DNA of 64,000 bases from Sphingobacterium allocomposti (GCF_008124885.1 NZ_VNHX01000017.1:43872-107871); one strand, 5' to 3'; counted from the stretch's first letter, positions 45,676 through 55,695 are shown. Notes: generated from the sequence alone by a model not told the origin. Translations and numbers: made by a program.

Positions 45676-46863
45676 ATGAGTCAGCTGATTAACTTGACAG
45701 TGTTCAAGAACTTCTTTAAATCAAGTAATGCCGGGGGCATTCTCTTGTTTATCTGCGTAGTCATATCCCTTATTATCGCCAATACGCCCTTGGCGCCCTC
45801 GCTCCAGTCGTTGTTGGACTATAAGGTAGGCTACGAATCCGACGCCATCCATCTTAATTACAGTATCCTGCTATGGATTAACGATGGCTTAATGGCAATT
45901 TTCTTTTTGCTGGTCGGACTAGAAATAAAACGGGAGATCGTCGAAGGAGAACTTTCCTCCCCGAGAAAAGCATCACTACCGATTCTCTGCGCTATCGGCG
46001 GCGCAATTGTCCCCGCCATCGTCTTCCTGTCGCTTAATGCCGGCACACCTACAGCCAGCGGATGGGGTATACCAATGGCTACCGATATCGCTTTTGCTTT
46101 AGCTGTCATCGGTCTATTAGGCAACCGCGTTCCAACAAGCTTGAAGATATTCTTAGCGGCGCTTGCTATTGTCGACGACCTCATTGCTATTCTCGTCATC
46201 GCCTTCTTCTACTCCTCGGGATTAGAAGTAACCTACCTGCTGTACGCCGGCATCGGGCTCGCTGTTCTGATCGCCATGAACCGGATGAATGTCCAGAATC
46301 CGTATCTGTATCTGATTCCCGGCCTCTTCATATGGTACTTTATCCACCACTCCGGGATACATGCTACCATCGCGGGTGTACTGGTAGCGATGACCATTCC
46401 GACCAACGAGACCGACATCGAGTCGCCGCTCGAGCGGCTTGAGCATGCCATTGTCAAGCCCGTCAATTTTATTATCATACCGTTGTTCGCTTTTGCCAAC
46501 ACAAACATCACATGGGTTGATGAAATGGCCCATGGCCTTGCAGAACCACTCGGGTTGGGGATCGGGCTCGGCTTATTGTTGGGAAAGCCCGTCGGCATTT
46601 TGTTAATGACTTACATATGTACGAAACTCAGACTCGGCACGCTGCCCAACGGTAGCTCCTACAAGCACATCCTCGGCGTAGGCTTCCTGGCCGGGATCGG
46701 ATTTACAATGTCTATCTTCATTTCCATACTCTCGTTTAACGATGCACTTCATATCAACGAGGCAAAGCTGTCTATTCTGTTAACATCTGTATTGGCAGGG
46801 ATTGTCGGCTATATAATATTGAGCCGTGTCGGAAATGGTGTGTCTCGGCAGGCAGATCTGTAA
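45676..46863 (+). CDS. nhaA: Na+/H+ antiporter NhaA
   Basis: The 395-residue protein matches NhaA in length and motifs: INDGLMAIFFLLVGLEIKRE near residue 67, the ion-binding Asp pair in LAIVDDLIAILVIAFFYSS near residue 164, and GKPVGI and GFTMSIFI in the C-terminal half. It exchanges Na+ for H+ across the inner membrane. It follows the AGCS symporter with a one-base gap and ends at a hairpin terminator. Confidence 0.96.
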   Translation: MSQLINLTVFKNFFKSSNAGGILLFICVVISLIIANTPLAPSLQSLLDYKVGYESDAIHLNYSILLWINDGLMAIFFLLVGLEIKREIVEGELSSPRKASLPILCAIGGAIVPAIVFLSLNAGTPTASGWGIPMATDIAFALAVIGLLGNRVPTSLKIFLAALAIVDDLIAILVIAFFYSSGLEVTYLLYAGIGLAVLIAMNRMNVQNPYLYLIPGLFIWYFIHHSGIHATIAGVLVAMTIPTNETDIESPLERLEHAIVKPVNFIIIPLFAFANTNITWVDEMAHGLAEPLGLGIGLGLLLGKPVGILLMTYICTKLRLGTLPNGSSYKHILGVGFLAGIGFTMSIFISILSFNDALHINEAKLSILLTSVLAGIVGYIILSRVGNGVSRQADL

Positions 46864-46893
46864 TTACCTCTAAAGAGCTTTGTGTTGCCATAA

Positions 46894-46936
46894 AAAGGGG
46901 CGCCTTTCATCTCTAACAGCTGGAAGGCGTGCCTTT
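46894..46936 (+). terminator. Terminator-like hairpin after nhaA
   Basis: AAAGGGGCGCCTTTC (46894-46908) pairs with GGAAGGCGTGCCTTT (46922-46936) at 14 of 15 positions (two G-T pairs). There is no long T run beyond TTT. Confidence 0.65.
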
Positions 46937-46939
46937 AAT

Positions 46940-47071
46940 GGTAAGGTCGAGGGTGTAAAGTCGTTGCTCTCTGAAGCCATATGCCGTAGATTCGTAAAGC
47001 AGATGGCAAGCCCCCACTTCTGACTTCCCACTTCTAACTTCTGACTTCCCACTTCTAACTTCTGACTTTTT
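46940..47071. repeat. 7-nt-periodic intergenic repeat cluster 4
   Basis: After a short block resembling the other clusters (GTAAAGTCGTT, AGATGGCAAG), the heptamers ACTTCTG, ACTTCCC and ACTTCTA repeat in this order as a 21-bp unit, twice and a third, at 47015-47070. The rest of the gap to 47236 has no gene. Confidence 0.85.
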
Positions 47072-47236
47072 ATACAATAACGACCGAGCTCAGGTTAACA
47101 TAAAAAGCACCGCCTCCGAAAACAAAATTGCCACTTCTGTTGTACTTGATATGCGATGTCAGACAGGCACCTTACATAGTCGAGAGCCAGCTTGCTGTCC
47201 CGCACCTACAAAAGACAAAAACGAAATAACAACATT

Positions 47237-48001
47237 ATGGAATGGATTACCGACCCGCAGATCTGGATTTCCTTTTTTACACTTACACTTCTTGAAATCG
47301 TACTCGGCATTGACAACATCGTATTCATCTCGATACAGAGTAACAAGCTACCGCTGGAGCAACAAAAGAAAGCTCGACGTGTAGGATTAGCCTTGGCGCT
47401 CATCATGCGTGTTGCACTGCTATTTTCCATCAAGTGGGTCATGGGATTAACCTCGACGCTCGTCGATATTGCCGGGTGGCTCAATATCGACAATCCCAAT
47501 ATTATCCGGTATTTTTCGCTTTCGGGACGGGATCTCATCCTCTTCTTCGGAGGGCTTTTTCTGATTTATAAGTCAACAACCGAGATCCATCATCGTGTCG
47601 AAGGTCATGCCGAGGCGGCTAACACCACCTTAAAAAAAGTAACCTATACCAACGTCATTATCCAAATCCTGATATTAGATCTCGTATTCTCCCTCGATTC
47701 TGTCATTACGGCCGTAGGCATGGTTGACCAGATCGGTGTCATGATCGCCGCCGTTATCGTTGCCGTCGGTATCATGATGATTTCGGCCGAACCGATCAGC
47801 AACTTTGTTAACAACTATCCGTCGGTCAAAATGCTTGCTCTGGCGTTTCTATTGTTGATCGGTGTTTCGCTGACTGCCGAAGCTTTTGACCAGCATATAC
47901 CAAAAGGTTACATCTATTTTGCCATGGCATTCTCCGTTCTGGTTGAATTTTTGAATATACGCTCGGAAAACAAAGCGCTGAAGGCGGGCGGAAAGGTTTG
48001 A
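47237..48001 (+). CDS. TerC-family integral membrane protein
   Basis: The 254-residue protein shows the TerC pattern of seven or so membrane helices with acidic residues: LEIVLGIDNIVFISI near residue 20, LFFGGLFLIYKS near 100 and ILDLVFSLDSVITAVGM near 140. The two LGIDN/FSLDS motifs are the family's metal-site signature. TerC proteins are linked to Mn2+ handling and tellurite resistance. I chose the ATG at 47237 because the frame from 47192 adds a basic, non-membrane stretch. I find no manganese riboswitch upstream. Confidence 0.93.
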   Translation: MEWITDPQIWISFFTLTLLEIVLGIDNIVFISIQSNKLPLEQQKKARRVGLALALIMRVALLFSIKWVMGLTSTLVDIAGWLNIDNPNIIRYFSLSGRDLILFFGGLFLIYKSTTEIHHRVEGHAEAANTTLKKVTYTNVIIQILILDLVFSLDSVITAVGMVDQIGVMIAAVIVAVGIMMISAEPISNFVNNYPSVKMLALAFLLLIGVSLTAEAFDQHIPKGYIYFAMAFSVLVEFLNIRSENKALKAGGKV

Positions 48002-48050
48002 GCGCCGTGCATTAACGTTCCCAAAAAAGGGACGACGGCATGCGCCGCTC
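48000..48050 (+). terminator. Hairpin at the end of the TerC gene
   Basis: GAGCG (48000-48004) to CGCTC (48046-48050) encloses further pairing including CGTTCCC/GGGACG around AAAAAA. It is an imperfect long stem followed by AT-rich sequence; moderate support as a terminator. Confidence 0.5.
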
Positions 48051-48099
48051 ATTAATAATTTAATAATAATTAAGTAAAGGTAGCTTTTTATCCTATCGA

Positions 48100-48107
48100 T
48101 ATTTTTG
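48100..48107 (+). promoter_or_regulatory. -7 promoter element of the module C sigma gene
   Basis: TATTTTTG fits TAnnTTTG and lies 24 bp before the ATG at 48132. It overlaps the alternative TTG start at 48105, which argues against that longer start. No TTTG -33 box is clear. Confidence 0.45.
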
Positions 48108-48131
48108 GCGTCTAACAAGCCTATCACTGAT

Positions 48132-48734
48132 ATGCAGATCCTAGACGAAAAAAATACCGCAGATACCCTTTCTCAAAATACGGCACTCACACTGCAGGAA
48201 TTTGACGACTTGTATCTGAAATTCAGCGACGCTGTATATGCCAACATTTTTAAGCTCGTTAAACGTCCTGACGATGCCGAGGATATATTGCAGGATGTTT
48301 TTGTCGCGCTTTGGGAAAGCCGGTATAAACTGATCAACCGATCTATCGGTGGCTGGTTGTTCGTTGTTAGTCATCACAAAGCAATGGACCACCTGAAACG
48401 GCAGGTAAAACAGTCTTTCGAGCAAATCTATTCCGATGAAGAACTGCCGGACCAAACAAACGACAGCGAAGAGAAAGAAACAGTCTATCTCGAGCAGATG
48501 AAGATGATCAAAGAGGCTGTAGAGGCGCTGCCCGAGCGAAAACGGCAGGTATTTCAGCTGTGCCGGCTCGATGGACGGTCGAAAGACGAAGTCGCAGAAC
48601 TGATGGGAATTTCAGTTAATTCAGTTGCCGATTATCTGAAGCAGTCCAATAAAGCCATAAAAGAATATATACTGGAACATTATCCCCGGGCTATCGCAAC
48701 GGGCCTCCTGGTTGTTATGACGGTCTATCCCTAG
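48132..48734 (+). CDS. ECF-type RNA polymerase sigma factor (module C)
   Basis: The 200-residue protein has sigma region 2 (FDDLYLKFSDAVYANIFKLV; PDDAEDILQDVFVALWESRY) and region 4 (QVFQLCRLDGRSKDEVAELMGISVNSVADYLKQS). It ends with a short hydrophobic tail. The ATG at 48132 is chosen over a TTG at 48105. It is followed after 91 bp by its FecR gene and should control the receptor and phospholipase genes of module C. Confidence 0.94.
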   Translation: MQILDEKNTADTLSQNTALTLQEFDDLYLKFSDAVYANIFKLVKRPDDAEDILQDVFVALWESRYKLINRSIGGWLFVVSHHKAMDHLKRQVKQSFEQIYSDEELPDQTNDSEEKETVYLEQMKMIKEAVEALPERKRQVFQLCRLDGRSKDEVAELMGISVNSVADYLKQSNKAIKEYILEHYPRAIATGLLVVMTVYP

Positions 48735-48825
48735 AACCCCCGCAACAATTTACAAACAAATCGTTCATGATTTCTTAATCTAAAAAAGCATCCCCTTTTC
48801 CAAGGTTTCCAGTTTTTACGGTAAC

Positions 48826-49908
48826 ATGGAACATTGGAAACGGCTCATAGACCGATTTTGGAGAGGTCAGACTACGAAAGCAGAACGGCGGGCACTACTG
48901 GCGCAGTTAGAACAAAAAAAAAGCGAAATCAAGCGCCAGCATTGGCATAGCTTTCAAAAGCACGATAGCAACAAGGACGGCGAACATTTGGATCCGGCGC
49001 GCAAACGCCAGCTGCTTCAGCATATACATGAACATATATTAGCCGATCAACTATCAACAAAACCTGAAAAAAACAGGTTGTCTATCGTACGATGGGTAGC
49101 CGCAGCAGCTATAATCCTCTCGCTCAGTGTAGCCATACTTTTACGGCAGCAATATACAACTCACACACCGTCGGCTATCCCTGCTGCCCACACCGTGGTG
49201 ACACTACGGAACACCTCAGACAAAGATATCACGTACCGTCTTCCCGATAGCTCAACGGTTTCCCTTGCGCCCCGCAGCCTTGTCAGCTACCGGACGGACT
49301 TCAATCAGGGCCACCGGGACATTCTACTTACCGGGAAGGCGCAATTTGACGTGACCAAAAATCCGCATCTCGCTTTCCGGGTCGAAGCACATGGATATCA
49401 CGTCACCGCTTTGGGGACCGTGTTCATAGTAGATGCCATCCACCATGACGCCCTACAGATCAGACTGCTGACCGGGAAGATTGCTGTACGTCCGGCATCT
49501 ACACCAGCCCGCCCCGAAGAAGAACATCTATTATCCCCCGGCGACGAGCTGTTTATTGATCTAACGACGCGGCAAGCGTCCCACACGTCGGGAGCTGCCC
49601 ACGACCCCCCGGAGCACGGGCAGCTTCCGGAAAAAAATGTGCAAGCATCTACCGGTCAGCAGCTTACCGTCCTCCATTTTCATGACACACCAATAGTCAC
49701 CGTTATCACTCAGCTGGAGCAGATCTACAGAAAGAAGATCGTCTACAGTCAGAGCATGTTAAAACAGCCTACTTATACGGGCCGGCTCTCTATACACGAT
49801 ATAGAAGCCTACGACGGCCTGTCGGACATACTATCTGATGTATTTAAGCAAGACGATGTTCACTGTCAGATACAGGATGATCAAATTATTATCACAACGA
49901 CAAATTAA
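48826..49908 (+). CDS. FecR-type anti-sigma factor (module C)
   Basis: The 360-residue protein has a basic N-terminal cytoplasmic part, a membrane helix at about residues 88-105 (VRWVAAAAIILSLSVAIL), a FecR domain (LPDSSTVSLAPRSLVSYRTDF; ILLTGKAQFDVTKNPHLAF) and a C-terminal DUF4974 domain (LHFHDTPIVTVITQLEQIY). It should bind the module C sigma factor and respond to the receptor 20 bp downstream. That receptor has no STN domain, and it is interrupted, so signalling may be lost. Confidence 0.94.
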   Translation: MEHWKRLIDRFWRGQTTKAERRALLAQLEQKKSEIKRQHWHSFQKHDSNKDGEHLDPARKRQLLQHIHEHILADQLSTKPEKNRLSIVRWVAAAAIILSLSVAILLRQQYTTHTPSAIPAAHTVVTLRNTSDKDITYRLPDSSTVSLAPRSLVSYRTDFNQGHRDILLTGKAQFDVTKNPHLAFRVEAHGYHVTALGTVFIVDAIHHDALQIRLLTGKIAVRPASTPARPEEEHLLSPGDELFIDLTTRQASHTSGAAHDPPEHGQLPEKNVQASTGQQLTVLHFHDTPIVTVITQLEQIYRKKIVYSQSMLKQPTYTGRLSIHDIEAYDGLSDILSDVFKQDDVHCQIQDDQIIITTTN

Positions 49909-49928
49909 ACACAAAACTATACTAGAAT

Positions 49929-52900
49929 ATGCGCAATTTTTTATCCATCATGTTTATTGCAGGCGTCTTATCCCTGCTTTTTACCGGCCGCGATTTCGCT
50001 CAGGCGACAAACGCAAGCGTAGCCGGGGTTATCACCGACCCTGATAATCAACCCGTGGCCGGAGCATCTATCTCCGTACGTAATGAATCAACGGGCTTCA
50101 CGACAAGTACATCAACCAACAGAAGCGGAGAGTACCTCTTTCAGCAACTACCTTTGGGTGGCCCTTACACGATCACGGTTCGACACCTGATATACGCCGA
50201 GGTGTCGGAAAAAGGCTATTCCCTTAATCAAGGCGATCTGCTTCGTTTAAATTTTACGTTAAAGCAAAACGCTACAACCTTGGCTTCCGTAGAGGTAACA
50301 GCAACATCCAACCTAAAGAACACAATCCGAAATTTAGGCGCCTCGACCGCCGTGACCTCTTCTGACCTGGAAAGGCTCCCCGTGAACGGCCGCAACTTTA
50401 CTTCTCTAATCAACTTATCGCCCCTAAGCAATGGCAATCAGCTCTCTGGGCAGATCGCTACATCCACAAACTATTCCATCGGCGGAATGACCTCCCGAGG
50501 GCCCCTGTCGGGCGGAACGACCAACCGCGGCCCCTACTCCGTCTCCATGGAAGCCATCCGTGAATTCGAGATCGCGACAAACCAGTATGATGTCACCTAC
50601 GGAAGGGCGGGCGGTGGTACAATCAGCACCGTGACCAAGTCGGGTACCAACACCTTTACCGGAAGCGCCTTTACTTATGCACGTACCGCCGGCCTCGCCA
50701 GTCCCTACGACATCCGCGGAAACCGCATCGACCAAGAATATGCAACCTACCAGTTTGGATTCTCGTTGGGCGGCCCTATCGTAAAGGACAAAGCACATTT
50801 TTTTGTCGCATTAGACCAGCAGGCTGACTCCCGTCCATTTTATATAGCGGATATCCGGTCGCCGGAAGACGAAGCCCCCCTGAATGTAACACAATCTACA
50901 TTAGACCAATTTCTGGATATAGCGCGTACTAAATATGGTGTAGCGGAATCACAACAGTTCGGCGCATTTGATAGGAAACGCCCCACGACCACGTTGTTTG
51001 CCCGTATCGACTGGCAGCTGAACGACAAGAACCTCCTGACCGTCCGCAACAATTACGTCCGGGACATGAACAATCAAGGAGTCTCCGATAACAGTGCTAT
51101 CAACCTCTACGAGGTGTACGGATCGCACCTATCAACCGACAACAGTTTCATGGCATCCCTACGTACATCGATTGCCCCCAAAATCACCAACGAGCTGAAA
51201 GCGCAGTATCTCTATACGCTAGACGATGGACGCCCCAACAGCCAGTTACCAGCCGCGAACATACCGCGTGCCATTGTCCAGCAGCTCGAGTCTACCATCG
51301 ACGGACGACCGGCAAATACGACCATACAGCTTGGCGGCCAACGCTACCTGCCTGAAATATTCAAAAACCACGTGCTCCAATTGGTAGATAACCTCTACTG
51401 GACAAAGAATAACGTCAATTACACCTTCGGTGTGGATCTTATGTATACCAAGCTCAGTTCCTTAGCAACGAGCGAAATGAATGGACGCTTCTTTTTCAGC
51501 GGCATGGACAACTTTGAAAGTTTGTCACCTTACCGCTACGCAAGGGAAGTAGCACTCGTCGACGACCCAACAGTCAACCAAAGCGTCCTGAACAGCGGGC
51601 TATACGCGCAGGCACAATCCAATCTCGGGTAAGGTCTAGACCTTACCGTGGGCCTACGGGCAGACTACACCCATTATTTCGATCGCCCCACATTCAACGA
51701 AGCAGTTTTTCATGCCCTGAATTTACGGACAGACAATGGCGTAACAACGTTCCAGCTTCAACCCCGGTTTCAGCTTACATGGGATATCGGCGAGCGACAA
51801 ACAGATATCCTTCGCATAGGCGGCGGTATTTTTGGGTCGAACCTCAACAACTACTCCATGGTAAATAACATGTTGAACGACGGAACGAAGGTCGCGTCCG
51901 TGGACATATCGGGCAGCCACGTGCCAACGCCCAATTTCCTCAGCTACCGCCAGGACCCATCCACAGCTCCTGGGCAAGAGCTTTTCAATTTGCCGGGCGT
52001 CGAAAAGGTCAGCACCATCAACATGAATAGCGAAGACATCAAGGTGCCCACACTCTACAAGGCCAATCTTTCATACAACAGGTTTATTAACGACCGCTTC
52101 CGTGTGGGAGCCACATTCCTCATGTCGTTTGCACGCAACAACTACATGTATGTAGACCGCAACATGGCAGAGACGCCGTATTTCCGTCTTGCTAATGAAG
52201 GTAATCGTGGAGTCTATGTCCCCCTATCCGGTATCAACCCCAATAATGGCGCCGCCGACTGGACAACAGGACGGAAGAGCACCGAAGTGAGCCGCATGCT
52301 CGGGTTGGTCAGCGAGGGCAAGATCAATCAATATGCTGTTGTCCTTGACGCTACAGCCCGCTACTACCGCGATGGCCAGCTCACTGTAAGTTATACCTGG
52401 AACGACACAAAAGATAACACATCGTATAATGGTAACGTAGCCAACACGGCTACCCTCGACCTGATGGTGGCCGAAGATCCACGTGATCTAGGTACAATGG
52501 CCTACTCAAACAACCATTTTCGGAATAAGGTCGTTGTATACGGTACCGCACCTACTTTTTATGGCATCAGTTTCGGCGTTCGGTACTCAGGCATGGGCGG
52601 TAGCCGCTACTCCGTAGCCGTGAACGGGAATGTCAACGGAGACTTTGTAAACAGCAACGACCTGGCATTTATTTTTGATCCGAACGACATGCGTAATAGT
52701 CAAGCCATACGCGAGGGAATACAGGCTATATTAGACAATCCCGATGCCGACCGTCGCTTCAAAAAATATCTACAGGGACGTCTCGGACAGCTAGCAGAAC
52801 GCAACGGCGTAGCCAACGGCTTCTACGGAGTCTGGGATATCCGCGCAAGCAAAAAGTTCAACCTTTTCCGCACACACGCGATTGAGGCTTCCATTGATAT

Positions 52901-53090
52901 ATTCAATTTTGCAAACCTGCTGAATAAAGAATGGGGCGTCAACAAGTCCCTCAACAAACAAAACCTAACCACAATACGCGGCTTTGACGCCCAAACACAG
53001 CAATATATCTATCAAGTTAATCAAAACGCCGGTGTATCTGGGCTATCGGGAAATCCCTACAGCTGGGCTTACGTTATAGCTTTTAAATAA
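49929..53090 (+). pseudogene. Oar-like TonB-dependent receptor interrupted by one in-frame stop (module C)
   Basis: Two open segments (49929-51632 and 51633-53090) are in the same frame and together encode 1053 codons, full length for an Oar/OmpA-related TonB receptor. The first part has a signal peptide, a carboxypeptidase-regulatory-like domain (about 30-115), a plug with LPVNGRNFTSLINLSPLSNG and REFEIATNQYDVTYGRAGGG, and the first barrel strands. The second part is the remaining barrel ending in PYSWAYVIAFK. The only lesion is TAA at 51630-51632, after AQSNLG and before GLDLTVGLRADYTHY, a strand-turn-strand. No STN domain is present. Recent loss, strain-specific nonsense or sequencing error are all possible; all else in the gene is intact. 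Confidence 0.88.
51628..51647. repeat. 20-bp perfect palindrome containing the premature stop
   Basis: GGTAAGGTCTAGACCTTACC is its own reverse complement, centred between 51637 and 51638. The stop TAA at 51630-51632 lies in its left arm. Confidence 0.95.
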
Positions 53091-53098
53091 TACAACCC

Positions 53099-55615
53099 AT
53101 GAACAGCTCCAGAAGAGATTTCATCAAAAAAGCTGCGCTTCTATCCGGAAGTGCGGCTCTCGCCGGTATGCTTCCGCCAACCATTCAGAAGGCACTCGCT
53201 ATCGACCCTGCAAAGGGAAGTACGTTTTATGATGCTGAACACATCGTGTTCCTAATGCCGGAAAACCGGTCTTTCGACCACCTTTATGGCACCATGCGGG
53301 GCGTTCGCGGATTTAACGACCCGCGCGCGATCGACCTGCCGAACAAAAATAAGGTGTGGTTGCAGTCCAACGCAGCCGGTCAGACATATGTCCCCTTCCG
53401 GCTAAACACAAATGAAACCAAAGTGCCGTGGATGGGCTCGACACCGCATGGATGGGCCGATCAGACGGACGCGCGAAACAACGGAAAATACGACCGCTGG
53501 CTCAACGTCAAAAAGCCGTACAATAAGGCATATGCCGATATACCGCTGACATTAGGCTACTGCGATCGCAACGACTTTCCGTTCTACTATTCCTTAGCGG
53601 ACGCTTTTACGGTATGCGATCAACATTTCTGTTCGAGCATAACCGGCACGCATCCCAATCGCTGGTATTGGATGACCGGCACCGTACGCGAAAAAAATCA
53701 AGTTGATGCTAAAGCCCATGTATGGAACATAAGTGATTACAACAAGCCGACGCTAAACTGGAAGACTTACCCCGAACGTTTAGAAGAACAAGGTGTCTCG
53801 TGGCGCATTTATCAAAACGAGCTGACCATGGGCTTCGGCCTTAATGGCGAGGAAAGCAGCTGGCTAAGCAACTTCGGAACAAACGTAATGGAATATTTCC
53901 AGGCTTACAATGTCCGGCTCCACCCAAGCAGCATCGCCAACATGGAACAGCGTAAGCAAGTGGCGTTAGCCGAAATCGCCCGGATCGGAACAAATCCGAC
54001 GAGCGACACAGACAAAAAGCGCTTAGCAGCAGCCGAGAAGGTGCTCGCCATGATCGAAAGCAACCGATCAATCTATACCCACGAAAACTTTGAGAAGCTG
54101 TCTGCCAAAGAAAAAGCGATTAACAATAAAGCATTTACAGTGAACAGCGCAGACCCCGACTTTCATTCATTAACCCCATTACGCTACCAGGACGGGACCG
54201 AAGAACGGGAACTATTGGTACCCAAGGGAGATATCCTTCATCAGTTCCGAAACGATGTAAAGAATGGCCGTTTACCCACCGTATCCTGGCTAATGACGCC
54301 GGCAAACTTTTCGGACCATCCAGGCCGTCCATGGTTCGGATCTTGGTACGTCAATGAAGTAATGGAGATCCTTCTGGAAAATCCTGAAGTATGGAAGAAA
54401 ACAATATTCATTTTGACATATGATGAAAACGACGGATTTTTCGACCACATTCCTCCCTATGCAGTACCAAATCCCTACAAAGCCCATAGCGGAAAGGTGT
54501 CCGCACATATTGATCCGAAAATGGATTGGGCATTAAAGGATCAGCAAACCAACCCTTCTGCGATGGACGACCGCATACGCGAGAGCGCCATAGGGCTCGG
54601 TTACCGCGTCCCGCTCGTCATTGCATCCCCTTGGACAAGAGGAGGATATGTCAACTCAGAGCTATTCGACCACACCTCGTCGCTTCAGTTTCTGGAAAAA
54701 TTTCTATCGAACAAATTCAACAAAAACGTTCGCGAAGAAAACATTACCGCTTGGCGTAGGTCGATCTGCGGCGATTTAACTTCCGTATTTCGCCCCTATC
54801 AGGAAGAGAAAATCGAAGGACCCCAATTTATAGATAAGAATGCCTTCATCACCGATATACACAGGTCGCAATTCAAGGATATCCCACACAACTATAAGGC
54901 GCTGAACGATGACGAAATCGCACAAATTAACATCGATCCGTCCAAATCGCCGTTCTTCCCGAAACAAGAGAAAGGCATCAAGCTCGCCTGTGCCATCCCT
55001 TACGAGTTGTATGTTGACGGCGTCCTCGATCGGCAGCTGGGCACATTCCGGCTTTCGTTTGAGGCGGCAAAACAAACGCACGGTGAGCGTTCTTCCGGAT
55101 CTCCCTTTTTGGTATATGCGATGAACCCGTATGAAGGCGAAGTTCTCCGAACGTGGGAATATGCTGTTGCCGCAGGAGACAGGCTGGATGACGAATGGCT
55201 TACACAGCGATTTGACAACAAGGAATATCATCTGCGGGTATACGCTCCAAACGGCTTTTACCGCGAGTTCCGGGGAAATAACAACGAAGAAGCGGTCATG
55301 GTCCGCTGCCGCTACGAATGGCAGCAAAAGGACAGTGCGGCGCTCAGCGGCAATCTGCTTGTCGACCTTTATAACCCCACAGGGCAAGCAAAAAAGATAT
55401 TCCTGCGAGACGTGAGCTACAATAGCGGACGCTCGACGCACATCCTTGCACCCGGGGAGCGCACTTCAGTGGTTGTCAATCTGCAGAAAAGTCACCAATG
55501 GTATGATATCATGCTAACTATTGAAGGAAACGATGTATGGTTCGAACGTTTCGCCGGACATATAGAAACCGGCAGCATATCGAAGACGGACCCGCTGATG
55601 GGGGGCATTATCTAA
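53099..55615 (+). CDS. Phosphocholine-specific phospholipase C
   Basis: The 838-residue protein begins with a twin-arginine signal (SSRRDFIKKAALLSGSAALA). The acid-phosphatase/PLC core shows FLMPENRSFDHLYGTMRGVRG at residue 51 on, SSITGTHPNRWYWMTG, and ILTYDENDGFFDHIPPYAVP; two C-terminal beta domains (DUF756 type) follow from about residue 630. Length and order match the phosphocholine-hydrolysing PLC family, which splits phosphatidylcholine or sphingomyelin into phosphocholine and a lipid. It acts in the periplasm or outside the cell. It starts 8 bp after the interrupted receptor, so it shares the sigma-controlled transcript. Confidence 0.94.
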   Translation: MNSSRRDFIKKAALLSGSAALAGMLPPTIQKALAIDPAKGSTFYDAEHIVFLMPENRSFDHLYGTMRGVRGFNDPRAIDLPNKNKVWLQSNAAGQTYVPFRLNTNETKVPWMGSTPHGWADQTDARNNGKYDRWLNVKKPYNKAYADIPLTLGYCDRNDFPFYYSLADAFTVCDQHFCSSITGTHPNRWYWMTGTVREKNQVDAKAHVWNISDYNKPTLNWKTYPERLEEQGVSWRIYQNELTMGFGLNGEESSWLSNFGTNVMEYFQAYNVRLHPSSIANMEQRKQVALAEIARIGTNPTSDTDKKRLAAAEKVLAMIESNRSIYTHENFEKLSAKEKAINNKAFTVNSADPDFHSLTPLRYQDGTEERELLVPKGDILHQFRNDVKNGRLPTVSWLMTPANFSDHPGRPWFGSWYVNEVMEILLENPEVWKKTIFILTYDENDGFFDHIPPYAVPNPYKAHSGKVSAHIDPKMDWALKDQQTNPSAMDDRIRESAIGLGYRVPLVIASPWTRGGYVNSELFDHTSSLQFLEKFLSNKFNKNVREENITAWRRSICGDLTSVFRPYQEEKIEGPQFIDKNAFITDIHRSQFKDIPHNYKALNDDEIAQINIDPSKSPFFPKQEKGIKLACAIPYELYVDGVLDRQLGTFRLSFEAAKQTHGERSSGSPFLVYAMNPYEGEVLRTWEYAVAAGDRLDDEWLTQRFDNKEYHLRVYAPNGFYREFRGNNNEEAVMVRCRYEWQQKDSAALSGNLLVDLYNPTGQAKKIFLRDVSYNSGRSTHILAPGERTSVVVNLQKSHQWYDIMLTIEGNDVWFERFAGHIETGSISKTDPLMGGII

Positions 55616-55635
55616 ACACCGCACCAAACACGAAC

Positions 55636-55695
55636 CACCTTCTATGCTGAAGCATAGAAGGTGATTCCATTACTGTCGTCATGCTACAGTAATGG
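55636..55695 (+). terminator. Tandem hairpins after phospholipase C
   Basis: CACCTTCTATGC (55636-55647) pairs perfectly with 55652-55663 around TGAA; CCATTACTGT (55667-55676) pairs with ACAGTAATGG (55686-55695). Neither has a good T run, so they may act as 3' protective structures as well as terminators. Confidence 0.65.

Noticed and set aside
47072..47236. Manganese (yybP-ykoY) riboswitch before the TerC gene
   Set aside because: I looked because TerC-type genes can carry it, but the conserved core elements are not visible.
48105..48131. TTG start extending the module C sigma factor
   Set aside because: The TTG is part of the TATTTTTG promoter-like element; the ATG at 48132 fits better.
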